Below, one piece after another: positions 34,709 through 42,499 of a DNA stretch of 64,000 bases. The stretch is from Bog-473 sp963788585. GTDB taxonomy: Bacteria > Actinomycetota > Acidimicrobiia > Acidimicrobiales > RAAP-2. Both the position numbers and the translations under genes were made by a program. Under the pieces are notes generated by a model, which saw only the letters and a program-made list of their open reading frames with translations, was not told where the DNA came from and searched no databases. The DNA lies in assembly GCA_963788585.1 (NCBI GenBank), contig CAWBHA010000003.1:1736001-1800000 (forward strand), written 5' to 3'. Position 1 is the first letter of the stretch; each line of letters begins with the position of its first letter.

Positions 34709-34728
34709 TCGCGCTCAGCTCTCCCGGC

Positions 34729-34955
34729 CTACCGCACCATCGTCGCCGGGGCCGTCCTCCACCGCCGCGCGCCGCCATGGCGTGTCGCAGCACCTGGTCG
34801 AGCGATGCCGCCGCGTCGGTGCCGTCGTCGCTCCCCCCCGACGGCTCGCCCGCTGCGGCCTCGCGGTCCGCCTCGCGAGCCGCCTCGGCCGCCGAACCGC
34901 TCCAAATCCAGAAGCGTCGTCGCCGGTTCCCGCCCCGCACTCGCTCGCGTGCCAT
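34729..34955 (-). CDS. Hypothetical small protein, possibly frameshifted
   Basis: Possible 70-75-residue protein starting RERVRGGNRRRRFWIWSG and continuing Ala/Glu-rich (EAAREADREAAAGEPSGG), ending near LDQVLRHAMAARGG before a likely frame change to a stop at 34729. Low complexity and no family match. The gene-sized gap between the hydrolase and the LCP-like gene is the main reason to list it. Confidence 0.3.
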
Positions 34956-34973
34956 TGTTCGCCTCCCGCCGAC

Positions 34974-35693
34974 CTAGAGGAAGTCGCGCAGGACGGTCAC
35001 GAGGGCCGATGCCAGAACGACGAGCTTGCCCTGCTCGTCCCGGGCGGTCGGGACCGTCACTGGGTGGGCGGTGGGCACGTTCATCAGGGTGAGGACGGCG
35101 GAGACCGGGGTCCCGGGCCCGAGATACATGTGCGAGGCCACCTGCTCGAGCAGGGATGTGGTGCCCGTCGGGTCGGAGATCATGGAGGTGATCGACAGCT
35201 TCCCGGTGGCCAGTTGCCCGAGGTTTGACGTCGGGCTCATCATGTGCAGGTCGACGCCGACGTAGTGGCTGACCGGGATGCCGAGATGCTCGAGGCCGGC
35301 GATGATGGTCGCCGGCGCGTGCAGGCTGAGCTGCTCGAGCGGCACGGTGGCGCCGCTCCGCAGTGGCACGGCCATCGCACCGGGGATCTGCAGCACGTTG
35401 GTGTGCCCGCCGGCCGCGTGGAACACGAAGGCCTGCTCGCTGTGGTCGGGGCCCTTGACGATGGCCAGCAGATCGTTCTTGCCCCGTGCCAGGAGCCACG
35501 CCGGCACCCCGACGTGGTGCACCGCGTGATCGATGCGGTAGAGGCTGATCCCGACCCACGAGCCGACGAGGGCGATGACCGCGAGCAGGGCCGAGCCGCC
35601 GATGAGCAGGACTCGCTTCAGGAGGCGGCGGCGGGGCTGGGCTTCGTCACAGGCGTCCCCGTCCCTGTCCTCCATGGCGATCGCGATGGTCAA
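34974..35693 (-). CDS. LytR-CpsA-Psr (LCP)-like membrane-anchored protein
   Basis: 239 aa: short cytosolic N-terminus with a basic stretch (PRRRLLKRV), one membrane helix (LLIGGSALLAVIALVGSWVG), then an extracellular LCP-like domain (LLAIVKGPDHSEQAFVFH, VLQIPGAMAVPL, GIPVSHYVGVDLHMM). LCP enzymes attach glycopolymers to the cell wall. The Arg residues that bind the polyprenyl pyrophosphate are not clearly all present, and the domain is short, so it may be a non-catalytic relative. GGAGG just upstream supports the TTG at 35693; ATG 35675 is the alternative. Confidence 0.65.
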   Translation of the reverse strand: MTIAIAMEDRDGDACDEAQPRRRLLKRVLLIGGSALLAVIALVGSWVGISLYRIDHAVHHVGVPAWLLARGKNDLLAIVKGPDHSEQAFVFHAAGGHTNVLQIPGAMAVPLRSGATVPLEQLSLHAPATIIAGLEHLGIPVSHYVGVDLHMMSPTSNLGQLATGKLSITSMISDPTGTTSLLEQVASHMYLGPGTPVSAVLTLMNVPTAHPVTVPTARDEQGKLVVLASALVTVLRDFL

Positions 35694-35860
35694 AGCCCCC
35701 TCCGTCCGACGACGCCGATACCGCTCCGGCTCCCAGGTCCGTGCCCGAAACGTACGGATCCGTCATTGCCCCCTCGTTGCCCACAGGGTTCGATGTGGTT
35801 GCCGCGGCAGACGGACAACACGGGCACTACAGCTCGGCGCACGCGGGCGGAACTGTCGGC

Positions 35861-36634
35861 TCAGTGGGGGAGGAGCGCGGCCGACGCAGGCTCCAGGTGA
35901 ATGGTGGCGTGCGAGATCGTCCGCAGTGCGGAGGCGGGGCATGCCGTCGTGATCGGTCCGGTCAGCGCGGCGCGCACCGGCTCGGCCTTGCGCGCCTCCG
36001 GGACGATCGCCAGCACGCGGCGCGGCCCGCAGCAGCGCCGGGATGGTCACCGTGAGGGCCTGGACCGGCACCGAACGGAGGTCCGGCGAAGTGGCCCTCG
36101 TTGACCTGCTGCAGACGGCACGCCGCGTCCAGTTCGACCACCTTGACGTCCAACGGGTCGTCGAAGTCGGCCACGGGGGGGTCGTTGAAGGCCAGGTGCC
36201 CGTTCTCCCCGATTCCGAGGCAGCACAGGTCGAGCGGGTGGTCGCGCAGGAGTCCGGCGTAGCGACCGCATTCCGCCTCGGCGTCGCCCGAGGCCCTCGA
36301 CGTAGAAGGCCGCCTTCGGCCGGGCCGGCTCGACGATGCGCTCGCGGATCCAGCGCTGGAATCCCGCCGGGTGGTCGGGACCGACGCCGACGTACTCGTC
36401 CATGTGGAACACCACGGTGTCGCCCCAGGGCACGTCGGCGGTCTCCTCGACCAGCGTGTGGACGAAGGCCAGTTGCGAGTTCCCGGTGGCGAACATGACG
36501 TGCGCGACCCCGCGGGCGTCGACGGCCTCCCGCATCACGGCCAGCGCCTCGTCCGCCGCCGCCCGCGCCATGGCGTCAACGTCGGCGTGCACACGAACCG
36601 TGGCGCCGTCGACGGTCACGGTCCCGGTTCCCAC
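35861..36634 (-). CDS. nagB: Glucosamine-6-phosphate deaminase/6-phosphogluconolactonase family (NagB-like), frameshifted
   Basis: About 255 aa after correction. N-terminal part: VMFATGNSQLAFVHTL (phosphate-binding) and VVFHMDEYVGVGPDHPAGF with the catalytic Asp. Middle part: LGIGENGHLAFNDPPVADF, the GIGxxGHIAFNEP motif with the ring-opening His. C-terminal part: TVTIPALLRA and VLAIVPEARKAEPVRAAL. Frame changes are needed near 36290, 36085 and 36020. GTG 36634 fits the family start. NagB converts glucosamine-6-P to fructose-6-P and ammonia. No nag operon around it; divergent from the dehydratase gene. Confidence 0.78.
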
Positions 36635-36674
36635 CGGGTCAGCATGCCAGGCACGGGTCGGCCAGACTGGTCGG

Positions 36675-37633
36675 GTGCGTGAGGTGGAGGTACCGGGCCC
36701 GTCCCGCATGGAGGCGGCGTGGAAGGCCGTGCGCCGATATCTCGCCGTCACCCCGGTTGTCCCGGCCCCGCAGCTTGGCCCCGCGTTGTCGGTCAAGCTC
36801 GAGACGGTCCAGCCCACGGGCTCGTTCAAGGTGCGCGGCGGCCTGGCCGCGGTGGCGGCGACGCTGGAGGAGGAGCCCGGAAGGGCTGTCGTCGCCTCCT
36901 CGGCGGGCAACCACGGGCTCGGCCTCGCCTTCGCCGCTTCCAAGTTCGGGGCCCGGGTCACGGTCGTCGTCCCCACCGGGGCCTCCGCCGCCAAGGTCGC
37001 CGCACTGCAGCAGTTCGACCTGCGCCTCGTCCTCCATGGCCAGGGATACCGCGAGGCCGAAACCCATGCGCTCGACCTGGCCGCCCGCGACGGCGACCGC
37101 TACGTGTCGCCCTACAACGATCCCGATGTCATCGCCGGGCCAGTCAACGCTGGCCCGGGAACTCCTGGAGCAAGTGCCGAACGTCGGCACCGTCGTGGTG
37201 CCGTGCGGGGGCGGTGGGCTGCTTGGCGGGCGTCGCCCTCGGCCTGGAGGGTTCCGGCGTGCACGTGGTGGGGGTCGAATCGGAGGCGTCGCCGTCGATG
37301 AGCGCCGCGTTGGCGGCCGGGGCCGTCGTGCCCATCGACGTCGAACCGACCGTGGCCGACGGACTGGCAGGGAACCTCGAGCCCGGAGCCGTGACGGTCG
37401 CCATCGCGCTGGCCCACCGGGTGGAGGTCCTCACGGTGAGCGAGGCGGACATCCGCTCCGCCATGGCCTTCTCGGCCAGCAAGATGGGCTTCGTGCTCGA
37501 GGGCGCCGGCGCGGTGGGCGTGGCCGCGCTGCGAGCGGGCCTGATCAGGCCCGGCCAGGGCACCGAGACGGTGGTCCTGCTGACGGGGCGGAATGTCGCG
37601 CCGAATCTGCTCTCGGAGGTGCTCCATTCCTGA
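36675..37633 (+). CDS. PLP-dependent threonine/serine dehydratase-like enzyme, frameshifted
   Basis: Fold-type II PLP enzyme of about 318 aa. PLP Lys in PTGSFKVRGGL; SSAGNHGLGLAFAA is the substrate loop; phosphate cradle PCGGGG; Ser/Gly near EGAGAVGVAAL. The best match is the catabolic threonine dehydratase/serine racemase group; it lacks the C-terminal ACT domain. Frame changes near 37140 and 37225, the latter in a G-rich run. GTG 36675 fits the family start. Divergent from nagB with a 40-base gap, and followed closely by a hydrolase. Confidence 0.82.
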
Positions 37634-38445
37634 GGTCGACGTCAACGGCGCCACACTCGCCTACGAAGTGACCGGTGAGGGGGAGCCGCTCGTCCTCGTG
37701 GCGGGCTGCGGCCAGCCCGCGGCGGCGTGGCACCTCTCGCTCGTGCCCGCGCTGGTCGGCGCCGGCTACGCGGTGGCCACCTTCGACAACCGCGGGGTGG
37801 CACCGTCCTCCTCGCCGCCCGCCCCCTACAGCGTCGACGGCATGACCGACGACGTGGTCGCCCTGCTCGATCATCTCGGCTGGGTGGACCCGGTCTGCGT
37901 CGCCGGTCACTCCCTGGGAGGCTGGATCGCCGAGACGCTCGTGCTCGATCATCCGGGGCGTGTCCGGGCGGCCGCGCTCGATGGGCAGCGCCAACGCGCC
38001 GACCGCCTGGGAGATCGCCATCACCACGGTCGAACGTGACCTGGCACGCCTCGACTACGACCTGCCCCCCCTCTTCTACGCGACCGAGACGCTGCGCTAC
38101 CTGCCGATCTCGGACATCCAGGACTCCGAGACCGTGAGCACCTGGCTGTCCTTCATGGGTGACCTCCCGGTGTGGCCCAATCCCGGACGCCTGGGCCAGT
38201 ACGAGGCGGCCCTCGCGTGGTCCTCCGACCCGGTCCGCACCACGCGCTGGCCCGAGGTACGCGTCCCCTGTCTCGTGCTGGCGTTCGAGCACGACGTCGA
38301 CTCGCCGCCCCGCTACGCCCGCCTGGCAGCCCAGACGATCCCGGGCTGCGACTACAGCGAGGTCGCCGACGCCGGTCATATCGGCATCATCACGCACGCG
38401 GACCAGGTCGCCCGCATCCTGATCGACTTCTTCGCCGGCCACTGA
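37593..38445 (+). CDS. Alpha/beta hydrolase, frameshifted
   Basis: About 270 aa. Oxyanion region VLVAGCGQPAAAWH, nucleophile elbow AGHSLGGW with the catalytic Ser, acid likely in AFEHDVDSPP, and His in DAGHIGIITH. The frame changes near 37975 (after GRVRAAAL). The start is uncertain: the mature reading begins IPEVDVNGATLAYEV, just after the previous stop, with an ATT at 37626; the nearest in-frame ATG is 37593, overlapping the dehydratase. Typical of 3-oxoadipate enol-lactonase-like hydrolases, but no aromatic-ring genes are nearby. Confidence 0.8.
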
Positions 38446-38518
38446 TCTCCGCACCTCGCTGCCGACACCGGGAGAACCTCGACCAGGGCGCGAGCCTCCC
38501 GGGCCTACCCTTGGCGTC

Positions 38519-38779
38519 ATGAAGGAATCGAAGTCCTCCCGATGGTCGCTCGCCTCGGAGGGCTCGATCCTCTCGATCGCCTCCAAGGGCTCGATCCTCT
38601 CGATCGGTTCCGTGGGTTCGGCTCTCTCCATCGGATCGGTCGGGTCGTTCCTCTCCGTCCTCTCCGTTGCCTCGGCCGGATCGCTCCTCAGCCTGTTCTC
38701 CGCGGGCTCGCAGTTGTCCTTGCTGTCCTCCCGCTCGCGCCTGGCGGTCGTGCGCCGATCGCCGTCCGGATCCGGGTAG
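38519..38779 (+). CDS. Small Gly/Ser/Leu nonapeptide-repeat protein
   Basis: 86 aa: a charged start MKESKSSRWSLAS, then six tandem units of consensus xGSxLS(I/V/L)xS (residues 14-70, one unit lengthened to 12), then a basic tail RLAVVRRSPSGSG. The alternation of small and aliphatic residues with a fixed period suggests a beta-solenoid or other regular fold rather than a signal or membrane helix. I have seen similar GSxLSIGS proteins in other actinobacteria but know of no function. No clear ribosome site; translation rests on the coherent repeat and the start. Confidence 0.65.
   Translation: MKESKSSRWSLASEGSILSIASKGSILSIGSVGSALSIGSVGSFLSVLSVASAGSLLSLFSAGSQLSLLSSRSRLAVVRRSPSGSG
38558..38728 (+). 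repeat. 27-bp tandem coding repeats (xGSxLSxxS units)
   Basis: Six degenerate units encoding EGSILSIAS, KGSILSIGS, VGSALSIGS, VGSFLSVLSVAS, AGSLLSLFS and AGSQLSLLS. Protein-level conservation exceeds DNA-level conservation (third-position changes), which argues that the peptide is selected. Confidence 0.75.
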
Positions 38780-38813
38780 CGCCCGGCGGACGAAGACCCA
38801 CCGCCCGTCTGCG

Positions 38814-39014
38814 TCATCGCGAGTGGAGGCGCGGACGACCACGCTTGGGCAGCGGTGCCGCCTTCTTCGGCATCCGGCCGGCATCGGAGAGCGCTTGGCG
38901 GAGCAGCACCTCGATCTGCGCATTGACGCTGCGTAACTCATCGTGCGCCCATCGGGTCAGCGCGTCGTGGATGGTGGGATCGACGCGGAGCAAGACCTGA
39001 CGTCGTTCGGTCAC
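38814..39014 (-). CDS. Arc/CopG-like ribbon-helix-helix DNA-binding protein
   Basis: 66 aa. Short beta strand RQVLLRVDPTIHDALTRWA followed by helix LRSVNAQIEVLLRQALSDA: the ribbon-helix-helix pattern in which the strand pair reads the DNA major groove. The basic tail ends KRGRPRLHSR, an AT-hook-like GRPR. GTG 39014 overlaps the SPFH stop (GTGA), so the two are co-translated. The palindrome at 39933-39959 upstream of the operon is a likely autoregulatory operator. Pairs of this type next to SPFH genes are, to my memory, common in actinobacteria. Confidence 0.8.
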   Translation of the reverse strand: MTERRQVLLRVDPTIHDALTRWAHDELRSVNAQIEVLLRQALSDAGRMPKKAAPLPKRGRPRLHSR

Positions 39015-39916
39015 GTATAGAGCGTGCCTGCATTGACGACGGGCGTCGGCGGCTGATCCCCGCAGAGCACCACCATGAGGTTGCTCACCATGCTGGCGGT
39101 CCTCTCCTCGTCGAGCGATACCACCCCGTTCTCGGTCAGCCGATTGAGGGCCATCTCGACCATGCCCACCGCGCCCTCCACGATGCGCGAGCGGGCGGCG
39201 ACGACGGCGTTCGCCTGCTGTCGGCGGAGCATCGCCTGGGCAATCTCCGAGGCATAGGCGAGGTGTGAGACCCGGACCTCGACGATCTCGACGCCAGCCA
39301 CCGCGACCCGCGCCGCCACCTCGCGCGCCAGCTCTGAGGCCACGACATCGGTCGACCCGCGCAGCGATGTCCCGACACCTGTCGTGTCGTCGTAGGGATG
39401 ACTGGTGGCGACGTGCCGGAGGGCCGACTCCGCCTGCACCGAGACGAAGTCCACGTAGTTCTCGACGGCGTACGTCGATTTCGCGGTGTCGACCACCTGC
39501 CACACCACGATGGCGGCGATCTCGACGGGGTTGCCGTCGGCGTCGTTGACCTTCAAATGGTTCGTTTCGAAGTTCCGGACCCGAACGCTGACCCGCCGAC
39601 GCACCGTGAGCGGCAGGACCCACCAGAATCCGGAACGACCGACGGTGCCGACGTAGCGTCCGAAGAACTGGACGACCGACGTCTGCCCCGGCGGCACGAC
39701 CACCAGGGACGCGATCACCAGCACGAAGACCGCGATGGGCAACCACAGCAGCGCGTGCTCGTGCTGGGCCGCAAGCACGATGCCCGCGATGCACGCGGCG
39801 AGAACGAGCACCCCCAGCCAGCCGTTCAGCGCTGCGGCCGGGCGTTGCGTGATGTCGACCCGCGCTCCTTGGTGTCCGACGGGTTGCGCCGATGTCGTCG
39901 AATCGGCCGTGCTCAT
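39011..39916 (-). CDS. SPFH/Band 7 (prohibitin-stomatin) domain membrane protein
   Basis: 301 aa. Two membrane helices near the N-terminus (about residues 35-75), then the Band 7 domain: VPPGQTSVVQFFGRYVGTV, VRNFETNHLKVNDADGNPV, and a helical part (YASEIAQAMLRRQQANAVV) used for oligomerisation. These scaffold proteins organise membrane microdomains. ATG 39916 follows a strong GGAAGGAGGT. First gene of a two-gene unit with the ribbon-helix-helix protein. Confidence 0.9.
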   Translation of the reverse strand: MSTADSTTSAQPVGHQGARVDITQRPAAALNGWLGVLVLAACIAGIVLAAQHEHALLWLPIAVFVLVIASLVVVPPGQTSVVQFFGRYVGTVGRSGFWWVLPLTVRRRVSVRVRNFETNHLKVNDADGNPVEIAAIVVWQVVDTAKSTYAVENYVDFVSVQAESALRHVATSHPYDDTTGVGTSLRGSTDVVASELAREVAARVAVAGVEIVEVRVSHLAYASEIAQAMLRRQQANAVVAARSRIVEGAVGMVEMALNRLTENGVVSLDEERTASMVSNLMVVLCGDQPPTPVVNAGTLYT

Positions 39917-39932
39917 GACGACCTCCTTCCAC

Positions 39933-39959
39933 AATCTGATAGTAAAACGATATCAGATT
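39933..39959. promoter_or_regulatory. Perfect 9-bp inverted repeat upstream of the SPFH-RHH operon
   Basis: AATCTGATA and TATCAGATT form perfect 9-base arms around a 9-base spacer GTAAAACGA, only 17 bases before the SPFH start and overlapping the likely promoter. It is strikingly AT-rich for this DNA. Spacing of about 18 bases centre to centre would place two RHH dimers on adjacent faces of the helix, so the operon's own RHH protein is the first candidate binder. Confidence 0.65.
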
Positions 39960-40031
39960 TATGGAGACATGACCATGCCGGGCAGCCGGACGCCCCTGGC
40001 TGACACTCTTGCGACGGGCGTGCCGATCACG

Positions 40032-40349
40032 TCACCACGGGCGTGGCGTCTCCCAGTCGATCGTGACGCTCTCGGCCTCGGCCTCGTGGCTGCGCAGCCA
40101 GCTCCGGGCGAAGGGGCACCAGGGGACCACCGTGAGGGTGTTCGCCGCGGCCCGCCGGAGCGCCGCCCGCACCAGTTGCCCCCCGACCCCGTGACCCTCC
40201 CAGGCATCGGGCACCTCCGTGTGGATGAGGTAGAGCCGGTCCCCGTCGAGTAGGTACTCCAGTTCCGCGGCGCCCCCGCTGCCTTGCACGACGAAGCGGT
40301 TCTGGTCGGTCTCGTCGACGACCTCGATGCCGTCCGCGTGCGTGCTCAT
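40032..40349 (-). CDS. Small YjdJ-type GNAT (GCN5-related) acetyltransferase
   Basis: 105 aa. Matches the compact YjdJ/Gtt-type GNAT: AELEYLLDGDRLYLIHTEVP, then EGHGVGGQLVRAAL as the acetyl-CoA loop and VVPWCPFARSWLRSH, the conserved C-P-(F/Y) end. Such proteins lack the usual substrate domain and their substrates are unknown. GGGAGG precedes ATG 40349. Divergent from pirin, with 60 bases between starts. Confidence 0.88.
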   Translation of the reverse strand: MSTHADGIEVVDETDQNRFVVQGSGGAAELEYLLDGDRLYLIHTEVPDAWEGHGVGGQLVRAALRRAAANTLTVVPWCPFARSWLRSHEAEAESVTIDWETPRPW

Positions 40350-40410
40350 GACGTGGGCCTCCCTGCTTTCTCCGGACCAGGCCTCACCCTAAGCGTGTAG
40401 AAGGAAGGGC

Positions 40411-41355
40411 GTGAGTGGGCCGGTCAGTACCGACGACGCCGGGCCGGCGCCCGGCGTGGCGGTCCCCGATCCCGGCCCGGTCGTCGAGCTGACGAGTGGG
40501 CGCGAGGCACTGGTCGGCTCCCTGCCGGTGCGGCGCGTGCTGCCGCAGCGGCCCCGCCGGACGGTTGGCGCCTGGTGCTTCGCCGATCACGTGGGCCCGG
40601 TCGCGGCGGGCGGAGCGGGGAACCTCGGCATCGGGCCGCACCCGCACATGGGACTGCAGACAGTGACCTGGCTGGTGGCCGGGGAGTTGGTCCACCTGGA
40701 CAGCCTCGGCTCCGAGCAGGCCATCCGACCCGGCCAGCTCAACCTCATGACCGCCGGCCGCGGCGTGGCGCACGCCGAGGAAGATCGGGGTGGGAGCCCG
40801 ACGCTGCACGCGGTCCAGCTCTGGGTGGCGCAGCCCGAGGCGACGCGAGACGGCGCTCCCGGCTTCGAACACCACCCCGAGCTGCCCCGCCTCGACCTGG
40901 GCGGGGGAACGGCCACGGTGCTGGTGGGGGACTTCGCGGGCGCCGACTCGCCGGCGCGGCGCGATACGGCGCACCTGGGTGTCGAGCTCGCGCTCGAACG
41001 CGCCGGCACGACCACGATTCCGCTGCGGCCCGACTACGAGCACGCGCTCGTGGTCCTCGACGGGAGCGTCCGGGTCGGGGGGAAGGCGATCGGGCCCGGC
41101 GTGCTGGCCTACCTGGGCATGGCGCGCGACGAGTGCGCGCTCGGGGCCGACGGGCCGGCCCGCGCGCTGTTGCTCGGCGGGGTGCCCTTCCCCGAGCCGG
41201 TGCTCATGTGGTGGAATTTCGTCGCCCGGACCCGCGAGGAGGTGTCCGAGGCCCGCCGGGAATGGGCGACGGACGACGGCCGCTTCGGCCGGGTGCAGTC
41301 GACTCTGGAGCGGATCGACGTCGGGCCGCCGCCCTGGGAGCGGCCCGCGGGCTGA
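40411..41355 (+). CDS. Pirin-family bicupin protein
   Basis: 314 aa. N-terminal cupin metal site in GPHPHMGLQTVTW (two His) and GRGVAHAEED (His and Glu). The second, degenerate cupin follows (DYEHALVVLDGSV). Pirins bind Fe and some oxidise quercetin; others act as transcription cofactors or redox sensors. GTG 40411 has GGAAGG a few bases upstream. Length and motif order are normal. Physiological role here is open. Confidence 0.92.
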   Translation: MSGPVSTDDAGPAPGVAVPDPGPVVELTSGREALVGSLPVRRVLPQRPRRTVGAWCFADHVGPVAAGGAGNLGIGPHPHMGLQTVTWLVAGELVHLDSLGSEQAIRPGQLNLMTAGRGVAHAEEDRGGSPTLHAVQLWVAQPEATRDGAPGFEHHPELPRLDLGGGTATVLVGDFAGADSPARRDTAHLGVELALERAGTTTIPLRPDYEHALVVLDGSVRVGGKAIGPGVLAYLGMARDECALGADGPARALLLGGVPFPEPVLMWWNFVARTREEVSEARREWATDDGRFGRVQSTLERIDVGPPPWERPAG

Positions 41356-41356
41356 C

Positions 41357-42460
41357 CTACCACTCCCCCCAGCCCGGCGGGCTGACGCTCCCCGTGATGG
41401 CACGCGGGTCGACCGGGGTGCGAGTGGCGCCCGCCTGGTAGACGGCGAAGCACAGGCGCAGGACATCGGTGGCCTCGGCGGCGGTCATGGCGGCCGGCGT
41501 CCCGTGGATGAGCGAGTCGACGAAGTGCTGGGAGGAACGCACGAAGCCGGCGCCCCAGTCGGAGTCGATGTCGGTGAACTCGGTCGTCTTGCGCTCGTGC
41601 GGCGTGCCGGTGAACAACATCACGGGGGCGAGGTCGAGCAGCTCGCCGGTGGCACGGGTGACCCAGATCTGACCCTCGTCCCCGGTGATCTCGAAGAACT
41701 CGTCGGCGCCGTAGTACGACGAGCGCATGTAGAAGCTCGGCGCGTATTGGACCTCCATCGTCCCCAGCACCTCGGGATCCTCGTACTCGAAGATCACCGC
41801 GCAGGGCTCGAAGAAGAGGTCGCGACGGCGCACCACGGCCTGGACCGAGGTGATGTCGAGATCGAGCAGCCACAACGCCATGGCGTACTTGTGCACCATG
41901 TCGTCGAAGAGGTGGCCGCCCGGACTGCGCTTGTCCAGCCGCCACCCGTATCCCTCGGGCCGCAGGGCGGCCTGGAAGGCGGAGTCGGTCTGGCCGACCA
42001 GCGTGCGGATGCGCAGCGAGGTCGGCTTCCCGATGGCGCCCTCGGCGACGAGGCGCTTGGCCAATTCGAGCGGCGGGTAATGGACGAAGCACTCGCTGAT
42101 ACGGAGCGTGCGCCCGGCCCGGTCGGCCGCCTCCTGCATCTCGATCGCGTCGCCGACGGTGTTGGCAACGGGCTTCTGCACCGAGACGTGCTTGCCCGCG
42201 TCCAGGGCGGCGATCACGTGGTCGTGGTGCAGGTGCGTCGGCGTCAGGACCTCGATGGCGTCGACCGAGTCGTCGGCCAGCAGATCGCCCAGGTCGGTGG
42301 AGAAGGACTCGGCCCCCCACTCCTTGGCCGCCTGGCGAGCCACCTCCTCGTCGGTGTCACAGACCGCGACCACGTCGCAGCGGGGATCCTCCAGATACCC
42401 CTTGACGTTCATGACCGCGATGTTCCCCGCGCCCAGCACCCCGAGGCGGACCCTCTCCAT
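41357..42460 (-). CDS. Gfo/Idh/MocA-family NAD(P)-dependent oxidoreductase
   Basis: 367 aa. N-terminal Rossmann motif LGVLGAGNIAVMNVKGYL, then the consensus VSVQKPVANTVGDAIEM holding the EKP-like Lys (here QKP). The C-terminal domain carries GGHLFDDMVHKYAMALWLL with the His/Asp typical of the active site. GGGAGGAA precedes ATG 42460. Family substrates are sugars, inositol and related alcohols. Same strand as the CoA transferase upstream, with a 39-base gap. Confidence 0.91.
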   Translation of the reverse strand: MERVRLGVLGAGNIAVMNVKGYLEDPRCDVVAVCDTDEEVARQAAKEWGAESFSTDLGDLLADDSVDAIEVLTPTHLHHDHVIAALDAGKHVSVQKPVANTVGDAIEMQEAADRAGRTLRISECFVHYPPLELAKRLVAEGAIGKPTSLRIRTLVGQTDSAFQAALRPEGYGWRLDKRSPGGHLFDDMVHKYAMALWLLDLDITSVQAVVRRRDLFFEPCAVIFEYEDPEVLGTMEVQYAPSFYMRSSYYGADEFFEITGDEGQIWVTRATGELLDLAPVMLFTGTPHERKTTEFTDIDSDWGAGFVRSSQHFVDSLIHGTPAAMTAAEATDVLRLCFAVYQAGATRTPVDPRAITGSVSPPGWGEW

Positions 42461-42499
42461 CAGTTCCTCCCTTTCCGGCCGTTCCGACGATGTGGCCGC

